Notes: a model not told the origin generated them from the letters alone. Shown: positions 1-11,587, numbered from the stretch's first letter. The stretch: 64,000 nt of DNA from Keithomyces neogunnii (GCA_020975405.1 JAIOWQ010000001.1:3720001-3784000), one strand, 5' to 3'. Numbers and translations: made by a program.

Positions 1-524
1 GGAATCCAGGAGGGGGGTCAAACTGCGAGCCTCTGTTGCTGGGCTACGCCGTGTGCGTTGGCGTGTAAGTTGTCTTTGTGAATTCGTGTCTCTGGCGCTG
101 TTGCTAGAAAACATCAAGTACGCGTATCGCAGTTTTGAGTTCCACTCTTCCTTTTGTCTCTGTTTCTCTGCCATCTTCACTGCTCAACATTTTTTATGGA
201 AACCGGACGGGACTTGGCTGGGACCTGCTTCATCTCGCTGAAACAGCCTTGGTGCTCAGGTTCTTGCATCGAGCAGAGGTCCCTATGCCTAGCCGTCCAG
301 GCTTGCGGCAACCATTGACGCTTTTGACAGTTGAACATGAGCTCAAAGTCGGACGACTCACGAAACTCAGGCACCGGAGTATGAATGAGCTGGTTTGGCT
401 ATCGGGATGTCTATTGGAGCGGCCTGGCTATTACATCACATGTCTCCCTTTTGCCACGCTCATTCTGGAGCGACTTTCTCCTTCTCAGGGGCCTGCGAAA
501 GCGCCGTGTGTCCATCGACTTTTA
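1..524. other. Region with no gene seen
   Basis: I see no convincing gene here. The open frames are short or overlap the 3' end of the neighbouring ankyrin gene on the opposite strand. The stretch would include the 3' untranslated region of that minus-strand gene. Confidence 0.5.
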
Positions 525-3500
525 TCAATCAACGGCCCCGTTGGCGCCCATCTTGAGCAGCAGCGTGACTACTGGCTCATGCCCGTTCTTGGCGGCCAAC
601 CGCAACGCTATGCCGCCATCTGTCTTAACAACATCGTTCATGCTGGCGCCCTTTTCAAGCAGCAGCCTGACTACTGGCTCGTGTCCGTTCTTGGCGGCTA
701 ACCACAACGCTGCTTGGCCACCTGTTTGGAAAACCTTCATGTTGGCGCCCTCATCAAGCAGTAGCTTAACTACTGGTCCATGCCCGTGCTCAGCGGCCCA
801 CGACAACGCCGTTTGGCCACCCCTATCGGTAGCGTTAATATCTGTGCCTTCCTTAAGCAGCAGCCTGACTACTGGCTCATGTCCGTTCTTGGCGGCCAAC
901 CATAACGCTATTCGGCCACCTATTTTGACAACGTTCATGTTGGCGCCCTCCTTCAGCAGCAGTCTGACTACTGGCTCGTGTCCATCCTGGGCGGCACACG
1001 ACAACGCCGTTTGACCAATATGTGCAACACAGTTTATATTGGCACCCTGATCAAGCAGCAGTCTGACCACTGGCTCATGTCCGCCCTGGGCGGCACTCAT
1101 CAATGGCGTTAGACCAAATGCATCCATAAAATTGACATTGGCGCCATTCTGGAGCAGCAGTCTGACTTCTGGCTCGTGTCCGTCCTGGGCGGCCCTCATC
1201 AATGGTGTTGGACCAAATGCATCCTCAACATCCATGTTGGCGTCGCTCTGGAGCAGCTCGACCACATCCCGGCCTCCTCTCTGGACGGCATCTGATAAAT
1301 ATCCGAGCCCTCCAGGCTGTGAATCAAGCTCGGCGTCCTTATCAAGCAGCAACCTGACTATCGCCTCGCATCCCTTATGAATGGCCAACGATACCGGCGT
1401 CTGACCCCGTCTGTTCTTGACGTTGATATTGGCATGCCTCATAAGCAGCAGCTCGACCACGGCTTTGTGGCCATACTGAACGGCACAGTACAGAGGCCCT
1501 TTAAAGTCTGAACTCCTGGATTCGATATTGGCACCCTCGTGGAGCAGAAGCTTGACCATGCTCTCGGAGCCCGTTTGAGCGGCAATATGCAGAGGCCCTT
1601 GACCGTTCGAATCAAGGGCTTCGATATTGGCACCCTCGTGGAGCAGAAGCTTGACCATGCTCTCGGAGCCCTTTTGAACGGCAATATGCAGAGGCCCTTG
1701 ACCGTTCGAATTAAGGGCTTCGATATTGGCACCCTCGTGGAGCAGAAGCTTGACCATGCTCTCGGAGCCCTTTTGAGCGGCAATATGCAGAGGCCCTTGG
1801 CCGTTCGAATTAAGGGCTTCGATATTAGCACCATTCTGGAGAAGCAGCTTGACCACAGCCGCGTGGCCCTTCTTAACGGCTAAATGCAGAGGCCCTTGAC
1901 CGTTCTGATCAAGGGCTTCGATATTGGCACCATTCTGGAGCAGCAGCTTGACCATGGACTCGTAGTCCTTCTTAACGGCTAAATATAGAGGCCGTTGACC
2001 GTTCTGATCAAGGGCTTCGGTATTAGCACCATGCTGGAGAAGCACCTTGACCACAGCTGCGCGGCCCTTCTCAACGGCCAAATGCAGAGGCCGTTGACCG
2101 TTCCGATCAAGGGCTTCGATATTGGCACCATGTCGTAGAAGCAGGTCGACCACGGCTGCATGCCCGCTCTCAATGGCCCAAGACAGTGATTGCCAATGAA
2201 AACGGCTGTCCATAGCATCGATTTTGGCGCCATTTTTGACAATGCGCCCAATCAAGGCTGTATGCCCAAAATACGATGACACCATGAGATTTGTACAACC
2301 TGGGGACGATAAAGGGGAACATCCTAGCAGATGATGACTAGAATGTTCAACCCATTTTGAGTAGGCTTTTGAACGCGGGTCAGAAATTTTCAGAGCATAA
2401 GGCACAATGCGGGCGTCACCCGGCACATCAGCCTCACGAAGGTGAGTGTGCCACGTCCTTGATGGATAGCTGAACACTTCCTTACCCTTGACAAATAAAA
2501 AGTCCTTGCCCTCGTCAACCTGTGTAGGCCAGCTTGTGTTCTCGGTGTTGAATAAGTGCAAGTAGAGCACACAGATCTCGGCGAGAACTGCATGTGCGTC
2601 CTGCATAGTGATGGAGTGTTGCCACTGTGACCCAAGCGAATTTGTTGACAGCTTTGCTGGCCCAGTGAGAAATTCTCGAGCACTTTGATGCAGAAAATAG
2701 ACGCCGTCATTGTAGGTAGATACAAATAATCCACACAAATATCTGAGGCGCGTTTTGAAATCCTCTGTTTTTTCCAAGTCGAGATCGGAATTACATTGTA
2801 CGTTATAATTCATACTCATGGCAATGTTCATTTGCGATAGCGTCAGCGGGTGAGTCGCGGCCAAAATAATGCTGAGGGCTTTCTGGACTTGTTCACGTTC
2901 GTTCTGAGAAGACTTGCAAAGAATTTGCTCATATGCCTCATATACCGTTCCGGGAAGTGTTGCCATCATTTCATCGATCTTGAGTGGTGTTGTTGGAATT
3001 CGGATGTCGCTCAAGCGTTCGAATACAAGGTATACCCAGAGATAGGTTCTTTGGCCATTGTGCCGTAGTCTCTGATCAAGATGTTTCTTGATGTCATCCG
3101 ATAGCCCCTGTTCCTTTGCCAGCTGATTAACCCGGTCTCTAATGACGAGATTTATCTCGTGACTGATTACTTCTGACGCGCCGTCCTCGGCCCCAGGTAT
3201 ATGGATCGTGGGGAACGCGTCGAAATGACCACGGAATTGGGAAACGATCGGCTCGTATGGGCGACAGGTTAGAAAATACTTGAGCTTGCCACTCTTTAGC
3301 TGGCTGCTCTGACATTGGCTCTGTATATTCCGCAGCAAGTTCGGAAGCTCAGACCGGATGCATTCGTCCAGGGCATCAAGGACTATACAGATGGGTCCTA
3401 TCTGGGGATCGCCGAGAGCACTTTGCAGAATTGTCCAGAGCGAGTGCGTAGCGTTGATCAAGTTTGCACCGTCCTTGCGGAATTGTGGCATGGCATGTTC

Positions 3501-4887
3501 AATGAGGGACCCATTCTGATAAAAGAGCTGGTGGAGTACCGCGCAAAGCGCTTGCCGTGTAGTATTCTGATCATGGTCTTTGAAAAAGAAGTAGCAGATG
3601 GTTGGTTTTGGTAACAGCTGGTGTTTGTCAATGAGAAACTTGGCCAAAACTGACTTGCCACAGCCGGGGTCCGCGGTGACCAGCAGCGGCCCAGAGTCTT
3701 GTGTCTCCCATTGTTTAAAGCATGGATGCTCCAAGACCCACATGCATGTGCCGGGAGCTCTTTCCGTCACTCGCTGTTTATACCATTCGTACGTGATGTC
3801 CCTATTTTCAGCTGCGAGGCGAAACAGCTGGTGGCACTCTTCCTGTGCTACTTGAAGAATTAATCATCATGCATTGTTGCCCATCTTTATTTGTGTACAG
3901 AAATAAACGGACCATTAAAGATATAAGAGATCGGAAGCTCAGCCTTCACATCCACTACCCTAAGCTCGCGAAGAAGGTCCCTGGCATAAGCAGAAGCTGT
4001 CATGGCTGCATACTTCTGCCAACCCTTGTTGCCTTTGGCAGCTTCATCCGAGTAGTCGCAAATACCGCGAATGACCAAAGCCGGAAAATCGTTCATAAGC
4101 CCTGCGGCTTCCATCTCGAAGCACAGAACGCCCAGGTCACGCGACAACATGTCTCGGATCCGAGAGTCCGCCATGAAATTGTCTGCTGAAGCAATGGCAC
4201 CATGGTGGATGACAATCTTGTTGGGGGGGTCCCTTATAGGTCGGGGTATTACCCTTGGGGTACTGGCCGAGTCTCCGTCTCCGTCTCCGTTGGCACTTGC
4301 ATAAAGGATATCCGTATCTGGAGCTGGTGGCCATATCCCTCCTTTCTTAGTTCCGACTGCTGTTCGTGGTTGAGAGTAGCGGTAATTGATGCGTCAATCT
4401 GGTTGCCGCTCCTTTCATATCTCGCACGAAGGGCCTGGACAGCGTTGAGAAGAACTCGCGGTGGCCCATTCAAGGGCCTGCAGCCCCTCAACACGCGGTC
4501 TCCCACCGTGCCAACATGGTCATACTGAATGACTCCGCCATTGTCTTTGGATGGGCAACTGACGACCACGTCGCCCAGGCGTATGTCGTGTTGATGGCTT
4601 GGTGCACCACCACCAATGCCGACCATTAGACACATCTTCACGTTGGGGAAGCTCTGCCACATTTGTTGGGCTGCAAGAGCCGCCGACACCACGCCGTGCC
4701 CACCGGCAGCCAAGGCAGTTATTACGACTTTGTGGCCATGAATCGACCCGAGCGTGTAAACGTTCTTGTCGTGCGTGTTGAGACTTCTTGGGCCCGGGTG
4801 TACCTCATCGAGGAATACGCATGCAGCGATGAGCTCGGTGTAAAGGGCAGTGATCCACCCAATTGTGTACTCTTGAGGGTCCGACAT
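525..4887 (-). CDS. NLR-like protein: nucleoside phosphorylase - NACHT - ankyrin repeats (frameshifted)
   Basis: This gene has the architecture of a fungal NLR-like (STAND) receptor, a family linked to non-self recognition and programmed cell death. The first exon (3959..4887) starts MSDPQEYTIGW and encodes a PNP/UDP-phosphorylase-like domain with MVGIGGG and LCFEMEAAGLM. A likely intron (3843..3958, phase 0) leads to a NACHT domain with Walker A DPGCGKS and Walker B IVLDALDEC. About 18 ankyrin repeats follow, encoded by roughly 525..2310. The reading frame breaks once, near 4328..4340: the text runs on as ELRKEGY, then resumes one base out of register as PPAPDTDILYAS. No intron signal explains this, so it is a one-base indel, either real decay or a sequence error. 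Intact length would be about 1,410 aa. Three ankyrin units are nearly identical in DNA. Family assignment is firm; whether the gene is functional is not. Confidence 0.82.
1524..1820. repeat. Three near-identical 99-bp ankyrin units
   Basis: Units at 1524..1622, 1623..1721 and 1722..1820 differ from one another at only two or three bases. Each encodes one 33-residue ankyrin repeat (GPLHIA...GANIEAL). Flanking repeats of the same protein are clearly more divergent, so the central units were recently duplicated or homogenised. Confidence 0.95.
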
Positions 4888-6506
4888 GGCTGATTTGCTG
4901 CCAAGACAGAAAGGAGTCAAAGGACTGTTGAGGTGCTGGTGCTGTTGACTTGCGTGCTGGTGCCGTTCATGTGCTCTTTCCTGATCGTACTTGGTGGCTA
5001 GTCTGCGAAAGAGCAAGGAGAAGAAGAAGACATGTGCTAGAAAGGCTAGGCGTTGGCGTCTATTTGAACCCGTGCTTTGGCTCATCAACTTGGGCCAAGG
5101 TGAGGAGTCGAGGACTCACGACGAGTAAACAGGTTGGGCCGGACTAAGACGGACTACCCCGTTGGATGGCCAACTCTGCCGTGGCTGCTGCGATTCAAAC
5201 TTCATGTTTCAACATCATGTTCAGCTTGCCGCCTCTTCATACAACCCGGCCAATCCAGTCGTCTCCCATCTGACGTGACGGCCAGCAGCACACAACCTTG
5301 TGTTACACATATGCCTCGTGTCATATGTGATATGTTCCAGTCACAACCCGCCTTCATTGCCATGTTCTCAACCCCACAGGTCACCGGGCCAAGAGGTGCG
5401 AGCTTTGCCCAAACATGTCTGATCAAGGCCGCCGGCGGCTGCATGTGCATACAGCCTTTGTGTTTCCGTTCTGCATCATATCACCCAAGACACAGAGAAC
5501 AGGGTTGAATGAGGCGCCCAAAGGCATCTAAACGAGGTCGCCGACAATGTGCACATAACGGAGCCTTGTGCTTCCGTTCTGCACCATCATATGCAACGTG
5601 TTCTGGTCATGCTTGTTTTGATCATCTCCTTGGCTGCATCAAGTTGAGCGGGGAGGCAGTGACTGAAGCCCACCTAGGATTGAGAGTACAACAGGTAGTC
5701 GTACAAGTCCCTGCGATGTCTTTTGGGACACGAAGCTACAATCGCACTTTTGCCCAGTACAAGCCCATCAACGTACCCGAAGCCCCCTCCACTGATGCAG
5801 GCCTAGATTTCCCAGCTTTGAACTCGCAAGCCACCGAGAGAGAAGAGGCATGATGATTGTGTGAGGGGCCGTTCTGGGCGATCGGAGCTGATCATGAAGG
5901 GATCAGGTGAGTGCATCGGACCAAGCAGAACAAAGACGTCACGTAACGAACACAAGCCTCGCCGTAATACATGAGTGTATATAGAGAGCTAGCCATGAGC
6001 AAAAGTGATGATGTAGCATGGATGGTGCGTCTCTCTGTCTAGGAAGGAGCTCCATGTCACGTGGCGGCGGGGCACCGGTGAGGGTATCCCCAACCACCAC
6101 TGAGTCACTGACCACTGACCTCGGAAGAGCAGCCGAAGAGATGTGTGAAGATTCAGAGTTTCTTGGCTTCAGCCGAGTTGATTTATTTATTTGCACGTCG
6201 ATCTATAGGTACCTAGATTGCTGGTTTTCGAAGTATAGTTCAGTGTCACGTGAGCTGGTGCCGCCTTATTTCCGAGACACGGCGATTTGCACGTGTGAAG
6301 GCCCGCTTTAGGCTGAAGAAGACTTGTTTGTTCATTTGTATCAAAGGAACAGGCACAGGGACAGGGAGATGAAAAGGACGTTGTTCAGATGAAAAACAGA
6401 TGTATTAGATGGATATTTGAATCTATAAAAAACACTACAATTGTGTATATAAAGACATCAATATAATAGTGTGTACTCCTCAGCTGGATTTCGAACTCGT
6501 CCCTAG
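4888..6506. other. Intergenic, no gene seen
   Basis: About 1.6 kb upstream of the NLR-like gene and downstream of the ankyrin-only gene. I see no open frame with family-like content. A short sequence around tttccgttctgca occurs at about 5464 and again at about 5571, suggesting a small degenerate duplication. Confidence 0.45.
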
Positions 6507-7688
6507 TCACCCTGCGGATATCGACAATGCTTCAAGCATCTCGCTCGCATCAGCACAGGTCGGATTGGCGCCCGCTAGAACCAGTAGCCTGACTACTGGC
6601 TCATGTCCATTGTAGTGGGCCCACAATGATGCAGTCGAATCGCTCGCATCAGCACGGGTCGGATTGGCGCCCGCTAGAAGCAGTAGCCTGACTACTGGCT
6701 CATGTCCATTTTTAGCGGCCCATATTAAGGCCGTTCGACCGGCTGCATCAGCAATATCAATATCCACATTGTCCGCCTTGAGCAGTAGCTTAACAACCGG
6801 CTCATGTCCGTATTCAGCGGCCCATGATAAGGCCGTTCGACCGAAATCATCAGCCAGCATCTTAGCGCCCACCTCAAGCAGCCGCTTAACTAGTAGCTCA
6901 TGTCCGTGTCTAGCGGCCCAACGTAAGAATACGTCAGTACGTAGCATGTCGGCGGCGACCGTGTTAAGCAGTATCTCGGCTACTAGCTCATGTCCTTTTC
7001 TGACGGCCTGATCAAGGGCCGCGTATGCACCGGGCATCGAAAAGGGCCGGTCCAGATAACTAGTGTCCATCTCGACTCCCTCCTCAAGTAGCAGCTTGAC
7101 TGCTAGCTCAGATCCTTTTCTCTTTCTCGGAGGACAGATCAATTCAATACAAAGAGAATATGTGTCGGCGACCTTGTCAAGAAGCAGCTCAACTACTGCC
7201 TCATGTCTGTTTTTGGCGGCCCAAAAATAGGGTGGTCGATCGACCCCGGGAGGGCCTCCACCCCTGGTCAAATCGGCGCCTTTTTCAAGCAGCAGCTTGA
7301 CTACTGGCGCATGTCCGTTTTCAGCAGCGCGTATCATAGGCGTTCGATGGTACTTATCCCAAAAATTTATACGAGCGCCGTTTCCAAGCAGCAGCTCAAC
7401 CACCGGCACATGTCCGTTGTTAGCGGCCCACGATATAGGCGAATTAATGCTGTAATAATCATCATTCCTGTCAGCACCTTTCTCAAGCAGCAGCTTAACT
7501 ACTGGCACATGTCCGTTTTTAGCGGCAAGTGATAAGGCCGTTTGATGACCAAAAGTCGAAGTATTGATGGTGACTCCCATCACAAGCAACCGCTTAACAT
7601 GTAGCTCATTTCCGTTTTCGGCGGCGTGAAGAAAAGCCACACGGTGCTGCTCGGTTATTTGCTCGCGTTCATTTTCGGCGGCCATCAT
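6507..7688 (-). CDS. Ankyrin-repeat protein
   Basis: A single-exon gene of 393 codons made almost entirely of ankyrin repeats. I count about eleven, with helices such as TALSLAAKNGHVPVVKLLLEKGAD. There is no NACHT, phosphorylase or membrane segment, so it is a scaffold or interaction protein of unknown partner. The start is one of two tandem ATG codons (7688 or 7685). The repeat type (AAKNGHEPVVRLLL) closely matches the C-terminal repeats of the NLR-like neighbour on the same strand. I infer it arose from that gene or a relative by duplication with loss of the sensor and NTPase parts. Repeat six is degenerate (a proline/arginine-rich insert before KGSELAVKLLL). Function is unknown. Confidence 0.82.
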   Translation of the reverse strand: MMAAENEREQITEQHRVAFLHAAENGNELHVKRLLVMGVTINTSTFGHQTALSLAAKNGHVPVVKLLLEKGADRNDDYYSINSPISWAANNGHVPVVELLLGNGARINFWDKYHRTPMIRAAENGHAPVVKLLLEKGADLTRGGGPPGVDRPPYFWAAKNRHEAVVELLLDKVADTYSLCIELICPPRKRKGSELAVKLLLEEGVEMDTSYLDRPFSMPGAYAALDQAVRKGHELVAEILLNTVAADMLRTDVFLRWAARHGHELLVKRLLEVGAKMLADDFGRTALSWAAEYGHEPVVKLLLKADNVDIDIADAAGRTALIWAAKNGHEPVVRLLLLAGANPTRADASDSTASLWAHYNGHEPVVRLLVLAGANPTCADASEMLEALSISAG

Positions 7689-8612
7689 TGTCAAACGTGA
7701 TTAATAGATTTAGCAAATCTATATGGTGTGTGATGTATCAAGAAGGGAGGGTGGTGGTGGTGATGGCAAGGTAATATGTAAAGAGGGATAGTGCGCTGTA
7801 AGCACTATGCATTCAAAAGAATACCTGATACTAGAGAGCAAGAAGGAGAGGAAATCTCGGGGAGCAAACCGCCTTTATATATACCTGTAGTCCTCGCACT
7901 CACGGGCGCTGTTTGTGCTGTGCGTTTTCCTCCGCGATTGTTGTGGCACCCGTGGCCTCTGTGTTGACGGGTCAAGGTTGCTGTTAGAGTCTAGTGTTCG
8001 TTGTATTTGGCTAGAGAAACCAGCCTTGTCCACTCTATCGAGGCCGCCGCCGTGGGCATCTCGATGTACTGGCTTGGTTCATTGGCCTGTCCTCCAACCA
8101 GTGGCCTTGGCGCGCTGTCTCCTTTGAGCTATTCTCAAGTCCGGAACAGCTTCCCCATGGTCGCATGGACAAGCAAGTGTTCGCGCTGATCCTGTTGGAC
8201 CACATTCATGGCGCAATCCAGGGCCTGTTCTTCTAGATTCCGAGCATCCTTCCCTGCGGCCACGTCCTGCCGCGTGATGACAGGAACCCAGCGGTTGTAA
8301 GGGGCAGCTATCTTCCCACAAGGCCAGTAGCTTTGGTGTTCATGTAACGTGCTGGAAGGACGATGGGCATACTGCTGTCTCATATCGTGCCATTGTTCGG
8401 GCGGCGGGAGACTCTAGGCATAGCGGAAGTTCCAAAACTGAGCAACACTGCTCTCATGCACGTCGATATGATGAGTTCAGTGCCGGGTCGTCATCCAGAA
8501 CGGAAACGCCCTTGTGGGTGATGCGAGTTTGATGCCATTGTCGTGCCATTGTCGTGCTCTTTCTGGGACAAAGGCGCAGAGCTGAGTCAGTCCCGAGTCC
8601 CGAGTGCTGACA

Positions 8613-8878
8613 CAGGTCCAGCCTATTTCATCTCAGGTTCAGGTGGGGCTAAAAAATAGCAGAATGGCATGTACTAAGCATATAGTAATTATATAGTATA
8701 TTAGTGTAAGAAAAAGTTAAGAGACCTATAAAGCTAGTACTAATAGGTAATTTATAGTAAGCATATGCTAGGCATATGCAGAGCACTTGCTCTGAAATAT
8801 TTTGGAAGTATTGACCGCCTACCTAATTAGGCGATAAAAGTGCCCCACCTAGACCTGAGATGAAATAGGCTGGACCTG
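8613..8878. mobile_element. MITE-like element with about 39-bp terminal inverted repeats
   Basis: The left end reads caggtccagcctatttcatc, and the right end, on the other strand, starts with the same 20 bases. The match continues for about 39 bp with two or three mismatches. The 190-bp core is AT-rich and has no coding capacity, as expected of a non-autonomous DNA transposon. I could not define a convincing target-site duplication; tgctgacaca occurs outside both ends (about 8605 and 8899) but not at the exact boundaries. Confidence 0.75.
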
Positions 8879-9350
8879 AGATCAGCTGTGTGCCCTGCTG
8901 ACACACCAAACACAGTGAGCGCGCCTCGTCAAGGATTTGAGACGGCAAAATGATATATGCTGGCTGTTTGTGCCCTTGCAAGCCGCGTTAGAACAAAAAA
9001 AAACAGATTCAAGGACGCGCAACGAACTGCCAGTCATCGGCTTTCCCCAGATTTTCCATGTGCATGGTGCATATTGACCTCAAGCTCAGGTGGTTCAAAA
9101 CCGTGAATACCGTCTACCAATTAGTGGGCTGCACCAATGGAGGTGCGGCCTTGTACAGGGACATCCCAGTCAATACTCTCCGGAATTTGCCTTGTTCTTT
9201 TGAAAGACAATGGCGATAGCAACAAGAGCAAAAACTGAGCTGCTTTACTCCGTACAAGTTTATGAATGGCCGCAAACCATGACGAGTTGCCTTGGCGAGT
9301 TGCCACGCGCTGACGGTTTGCCTTTCTGGCACCACCCTGCTAAAAATTGA

Positions 9351-9493
9351 CTACCTTGGCGCGCAGTCCCTGTTGCTGGTGACGAAAGAAAATCTCACAA
9401 GGCAGAAAATTGTCACCTACAGAGGAACAGTCTGACGAGCTGTCTTGCAAGACTCTTTTTTGTCACCAGAAACAGGGACCGCGCGCGATGGTA
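9351..9493. repeat. Fold-back inverted repeat, possible small MITE
   Basis: The left arm gcgcagtccctgttgctggt (from 9361) pairs with the right arm accagaaacagggaccgcgc (ending 9484). Pairing extends weakly both outward (ctacc...) and inward, so nearly the whole 140 bp could fold on itself. There are no coding features. Confidence 0.6.
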
Positions 9494-9583
9494 GGTACTT
9501 ACCTACCTAGGTACCTAGGTAGGTAAAAGTAGGTAGGTAAGTTGGCCGTGCTAGGTACCCAAGGTAAAGTAGGTAAAAGTAGT
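9491..9583. repeat. TAGGTACC / CCTAGG-rich array
   Basis: A run of overlapping palindromic motifs (acctaggtacctaggtaggt). Similar arrays recur at 13811..13862 and 63168..63224 in the window, always in intergenic DNA. Confidence 0.8.
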
Positions 9584-9658
9584 GACGCGACAGTGTCAAC
9601 CATGACGTCTTAGCAGCGGCACGCCTGCCAACCGCGTCGACAAGTGCGACTCATGTCA

Positions 9659-9700
9659 CCCAGCTGGCCATTCACGTTGCCCAGCTGGCCATTCACGTTG
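9659..9700. repeat. 21-bp tandem duplication
   Basis: Two perfect adjacent copies of cccagctggccattcacgtt(g), just upstream of the TATA-like site of the next gene. Confidence 0.9.
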
Positions 9701-9705
9701 CTGCC

Positions 9706-9711
9706 TATAAA
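9706..9711 (+). promoter_or_regulatory. TATA-like box of the F-box-like gene
   Basis: TATAAA within gcctataaagtacc, about 210 bp before the ATG at 9921. It is assigned by motif and position only. Confidence 0.4.
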
Positions 9712-9920
9712 GTACCATCAGTTCCCCAGGCAACAACAGATTTCCCTCCAGAACGACCTGGACATCTGCCACTTGGTGCCTCGCTTCTCGATGTCATGTT
9801 TGTAAATTGTTGGTACATGCTCATGACAACATCTCGTGTCGCACATTTCGGGTTTCTTTACTCGTCCCGTGCTTGCCAAATACATGAAATTGTGCCAGGC
9901 GATATTACCAAGCGTTCGAA

Positions 9921-11126
9921 ATGGGTCAGCTATTTAACCTCGTGGCCCCCCGAATCAACAGTGCCTTGCCTTGGGACCGCAAGCTTGGAGAGATGCTTTT
10001 CTTAGGGGAGGCCAAGGCGCTCGTTAACCTTCTTGCCGTCCCTGTTCGGCCCAACAACACCCGAGACGCTGCCCCGCCGATCCCAGCGCAGTCTAAAAGA
10101 GACTCGGTCGAGGACATGTGTAGGGACAAGCATCCAAAGCGCAAGGCTGACGGGGAAGAGTTGGGCGTCTCCTCTCGACCCTCCAAGCAGGCCAAAACCG
10201 GAAGCTGTAACGACAAGACAGATACCAACCGCATCACAGCATTTCCCGGTTTTCCTTGCGAAGTACACCAACTCATATTTGATCAAATCGAATTCATAGA
10301 AGATGTTATTTGTCTGGGCCTAACGAGTCGATACTTTTGGGCTCTCAGCCAGAAACACATCCACGATTACTACACCTCTTTTCGAGGGCGGTGGGCTGGC
10401 CAGCATATAGTCTGCGTTGGTGAATACGTTGAATCAGGCGACTATCCTCCTGGACTGTTCTCGGCAGAAGAGCTGGATGAACTTCGCACAAGGACAATCG
10501 ACGTCGGAGAATATGAGGACTATCCTGCGGACCTGGCGTTTCCTGAGGTGCCGTTCACGCTGTATCACTTCACCCTTCCCAGCATTTCCAGCATGGAGGA
10601 AGATACCAACCTGCATAATGAGTCCTGGGATATATACTGCAACTGCAGACGGCGATGCGGCAATGAGCATATGCTATTACGGACAATTTCACAATCAGGC
10701 TTACTTATCACGGAGTCGACATATTTCCCCCAAGACGAGCCATGGATTCTTCGAAATTTGACAACAAAGGAGTTTGTCCGCTCGGAAGCAATTGCTCTCA
10801 ATCCTGAGTTTATCCACGGCCCCAACATTGAAATTTTGGGCTTTGGCGAAGTAGTCATGTCCCGCATTTGTTGGTCAACTTCGCCCAGCGTCGGCATGAA
10901 TGACACGCCAAATATTTCCAGGGGGGTTTGGGCAGGGCACCGCCTGGACATCACAATGTTTGCAAAACATAGAGAAGAGACCAACAGCACCGAGTGGACA
11001 GACGTGAGCGAGCAGGTTGCCAATGACATTGCGGGCATCTGGGAGAGTGCATATGGGCATGATTGGCGCGAGATTCTTTGTAGAGGTCGGTACAACAAAC
11101 AGGAAGAGGGGGCCGGCAACGAGTAA
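9921..11126 (+). CDS. F-box-like hypothetical protein
   Basis: A single-exon gene of 401 codons. The N-terminal half is low in recognisable structure and contains a basic stretch (KHPKRKADGEE). Around residues 108-150 the text FPCEVHQLIFDQIEFIEDVICLGLTS resembles an F-box-like helix bundle, which in this setting would bind Skp1 and present a substrate for ubiquitylation. The rest (DVGEYEDYPADLAFPEVPF and a cysteine pair CNCRRRC near residue 240) matches nothing I recognise. The protein begins MGQ, leaving an N-terminal glycine that could be myristoylated, but this is speculative. F-box function is an inference from one short segment. Confidence 0.65.
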   Translation: MGQLFNLVAPRINSALPWDRKLGEMLFLGEAKALVNLLAVPVRPNNTRDAAPPIPAQSKRDSVEDMCRDKHPKRKADGEELGVSSRPSKQAKTGSCNDKTDTNRITAFPGFPCEVHQLIFDQIEFIEDVICLGLTSRYFWALSQKHIHDYYTSFRGRWAGQHIVCVGEYVESGDYPPGLFSAEELDELRTRTIDVGEYEDYPADLAFPEVPFTLYHFTLPSISSMEEDTNLHNESWDIYCNCRRRCGNEHMLLRTISQSGLLITESTYFPQDEPWILRNLTTKEFVRSEAIALNPEFIHGPNIEILGFGEVVMSRICWSTSPSVGMNDTPNISRGVWAGHRLDITMFAKHREETNSTEWTDVSEQVANDIAGIWESAYGHDWREILCRGRYNKQEEGAGNE

Positions 11127-11587
11127 ATATCCATAACGACGAGGCTGCATCCAGCGCTTCTCCACCATTATCAACGTGGATGTCAAATCATGACACTGAG
11201 TTATCCGTGCGAATATAAGATGCAGAGGAAATCCATCGTAACAAAGCTGACCAGGTTTGCTGATAATTTGATCGACCCTGTCATCAACTCTTGTCATCAA
11301 TTGACTCTGCCATTGTAACCAAGAAACGGGAATCCATCCAAGGCGGGGCCGTCATAGTTTCATGGCGAATAGGTTTGTGCCTTGGGAGTGAGGCAACACT
11401 CCATCCTAACACGACCTGTGCGGCTTCCGGAAAGCCACACTACTCGGTAAGCAACGCCAGCCAAGGCACCAGCTGTCCTGAGTCCCGACCAGCCACTAGA
11501 CAGCATCGGCATCCAGGGTTGCCGTTTTCATCACGACTTTCTCCCACAGGTCCGACAAACATCGTGCAGCCCCTAGCGACCTCGACC
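11127..11587. other. Intergenic, promoter region of the Yip1 gene
   Basis: No gene seen. It would hold the 3' end of the F-box-like gene and the 5' untranslated region and promoter of the downstream gene. Confidence 0.5.

Larger units (their letters stand above)
7689..9920. other. Gene-poor stretch with inverted-repeat elements
   Basis: No convincing gene over 2.2 kb. It contains two inverted-repeat elements (8613..8878 and 9351..9493), a TAGGTACC-rich array (9491..9583), a 21-bp tandem duplication (9659..9700) and a TATA-like site before the next gene. The interior of the first element is markedly AT-rich. Confidence 0.6.

Noticed and set aside
1539..1883. Repetitive plus-strand frame over the ankyrin units
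   Set aside because: Antisense shadow of the near-identical ankyrin repeats.
8600..8910. tgctgacaca as target-site duplication of the MITE-like element
   Set aside because: The copies are not at the element boundaries and are offset by different distances on the two sides.
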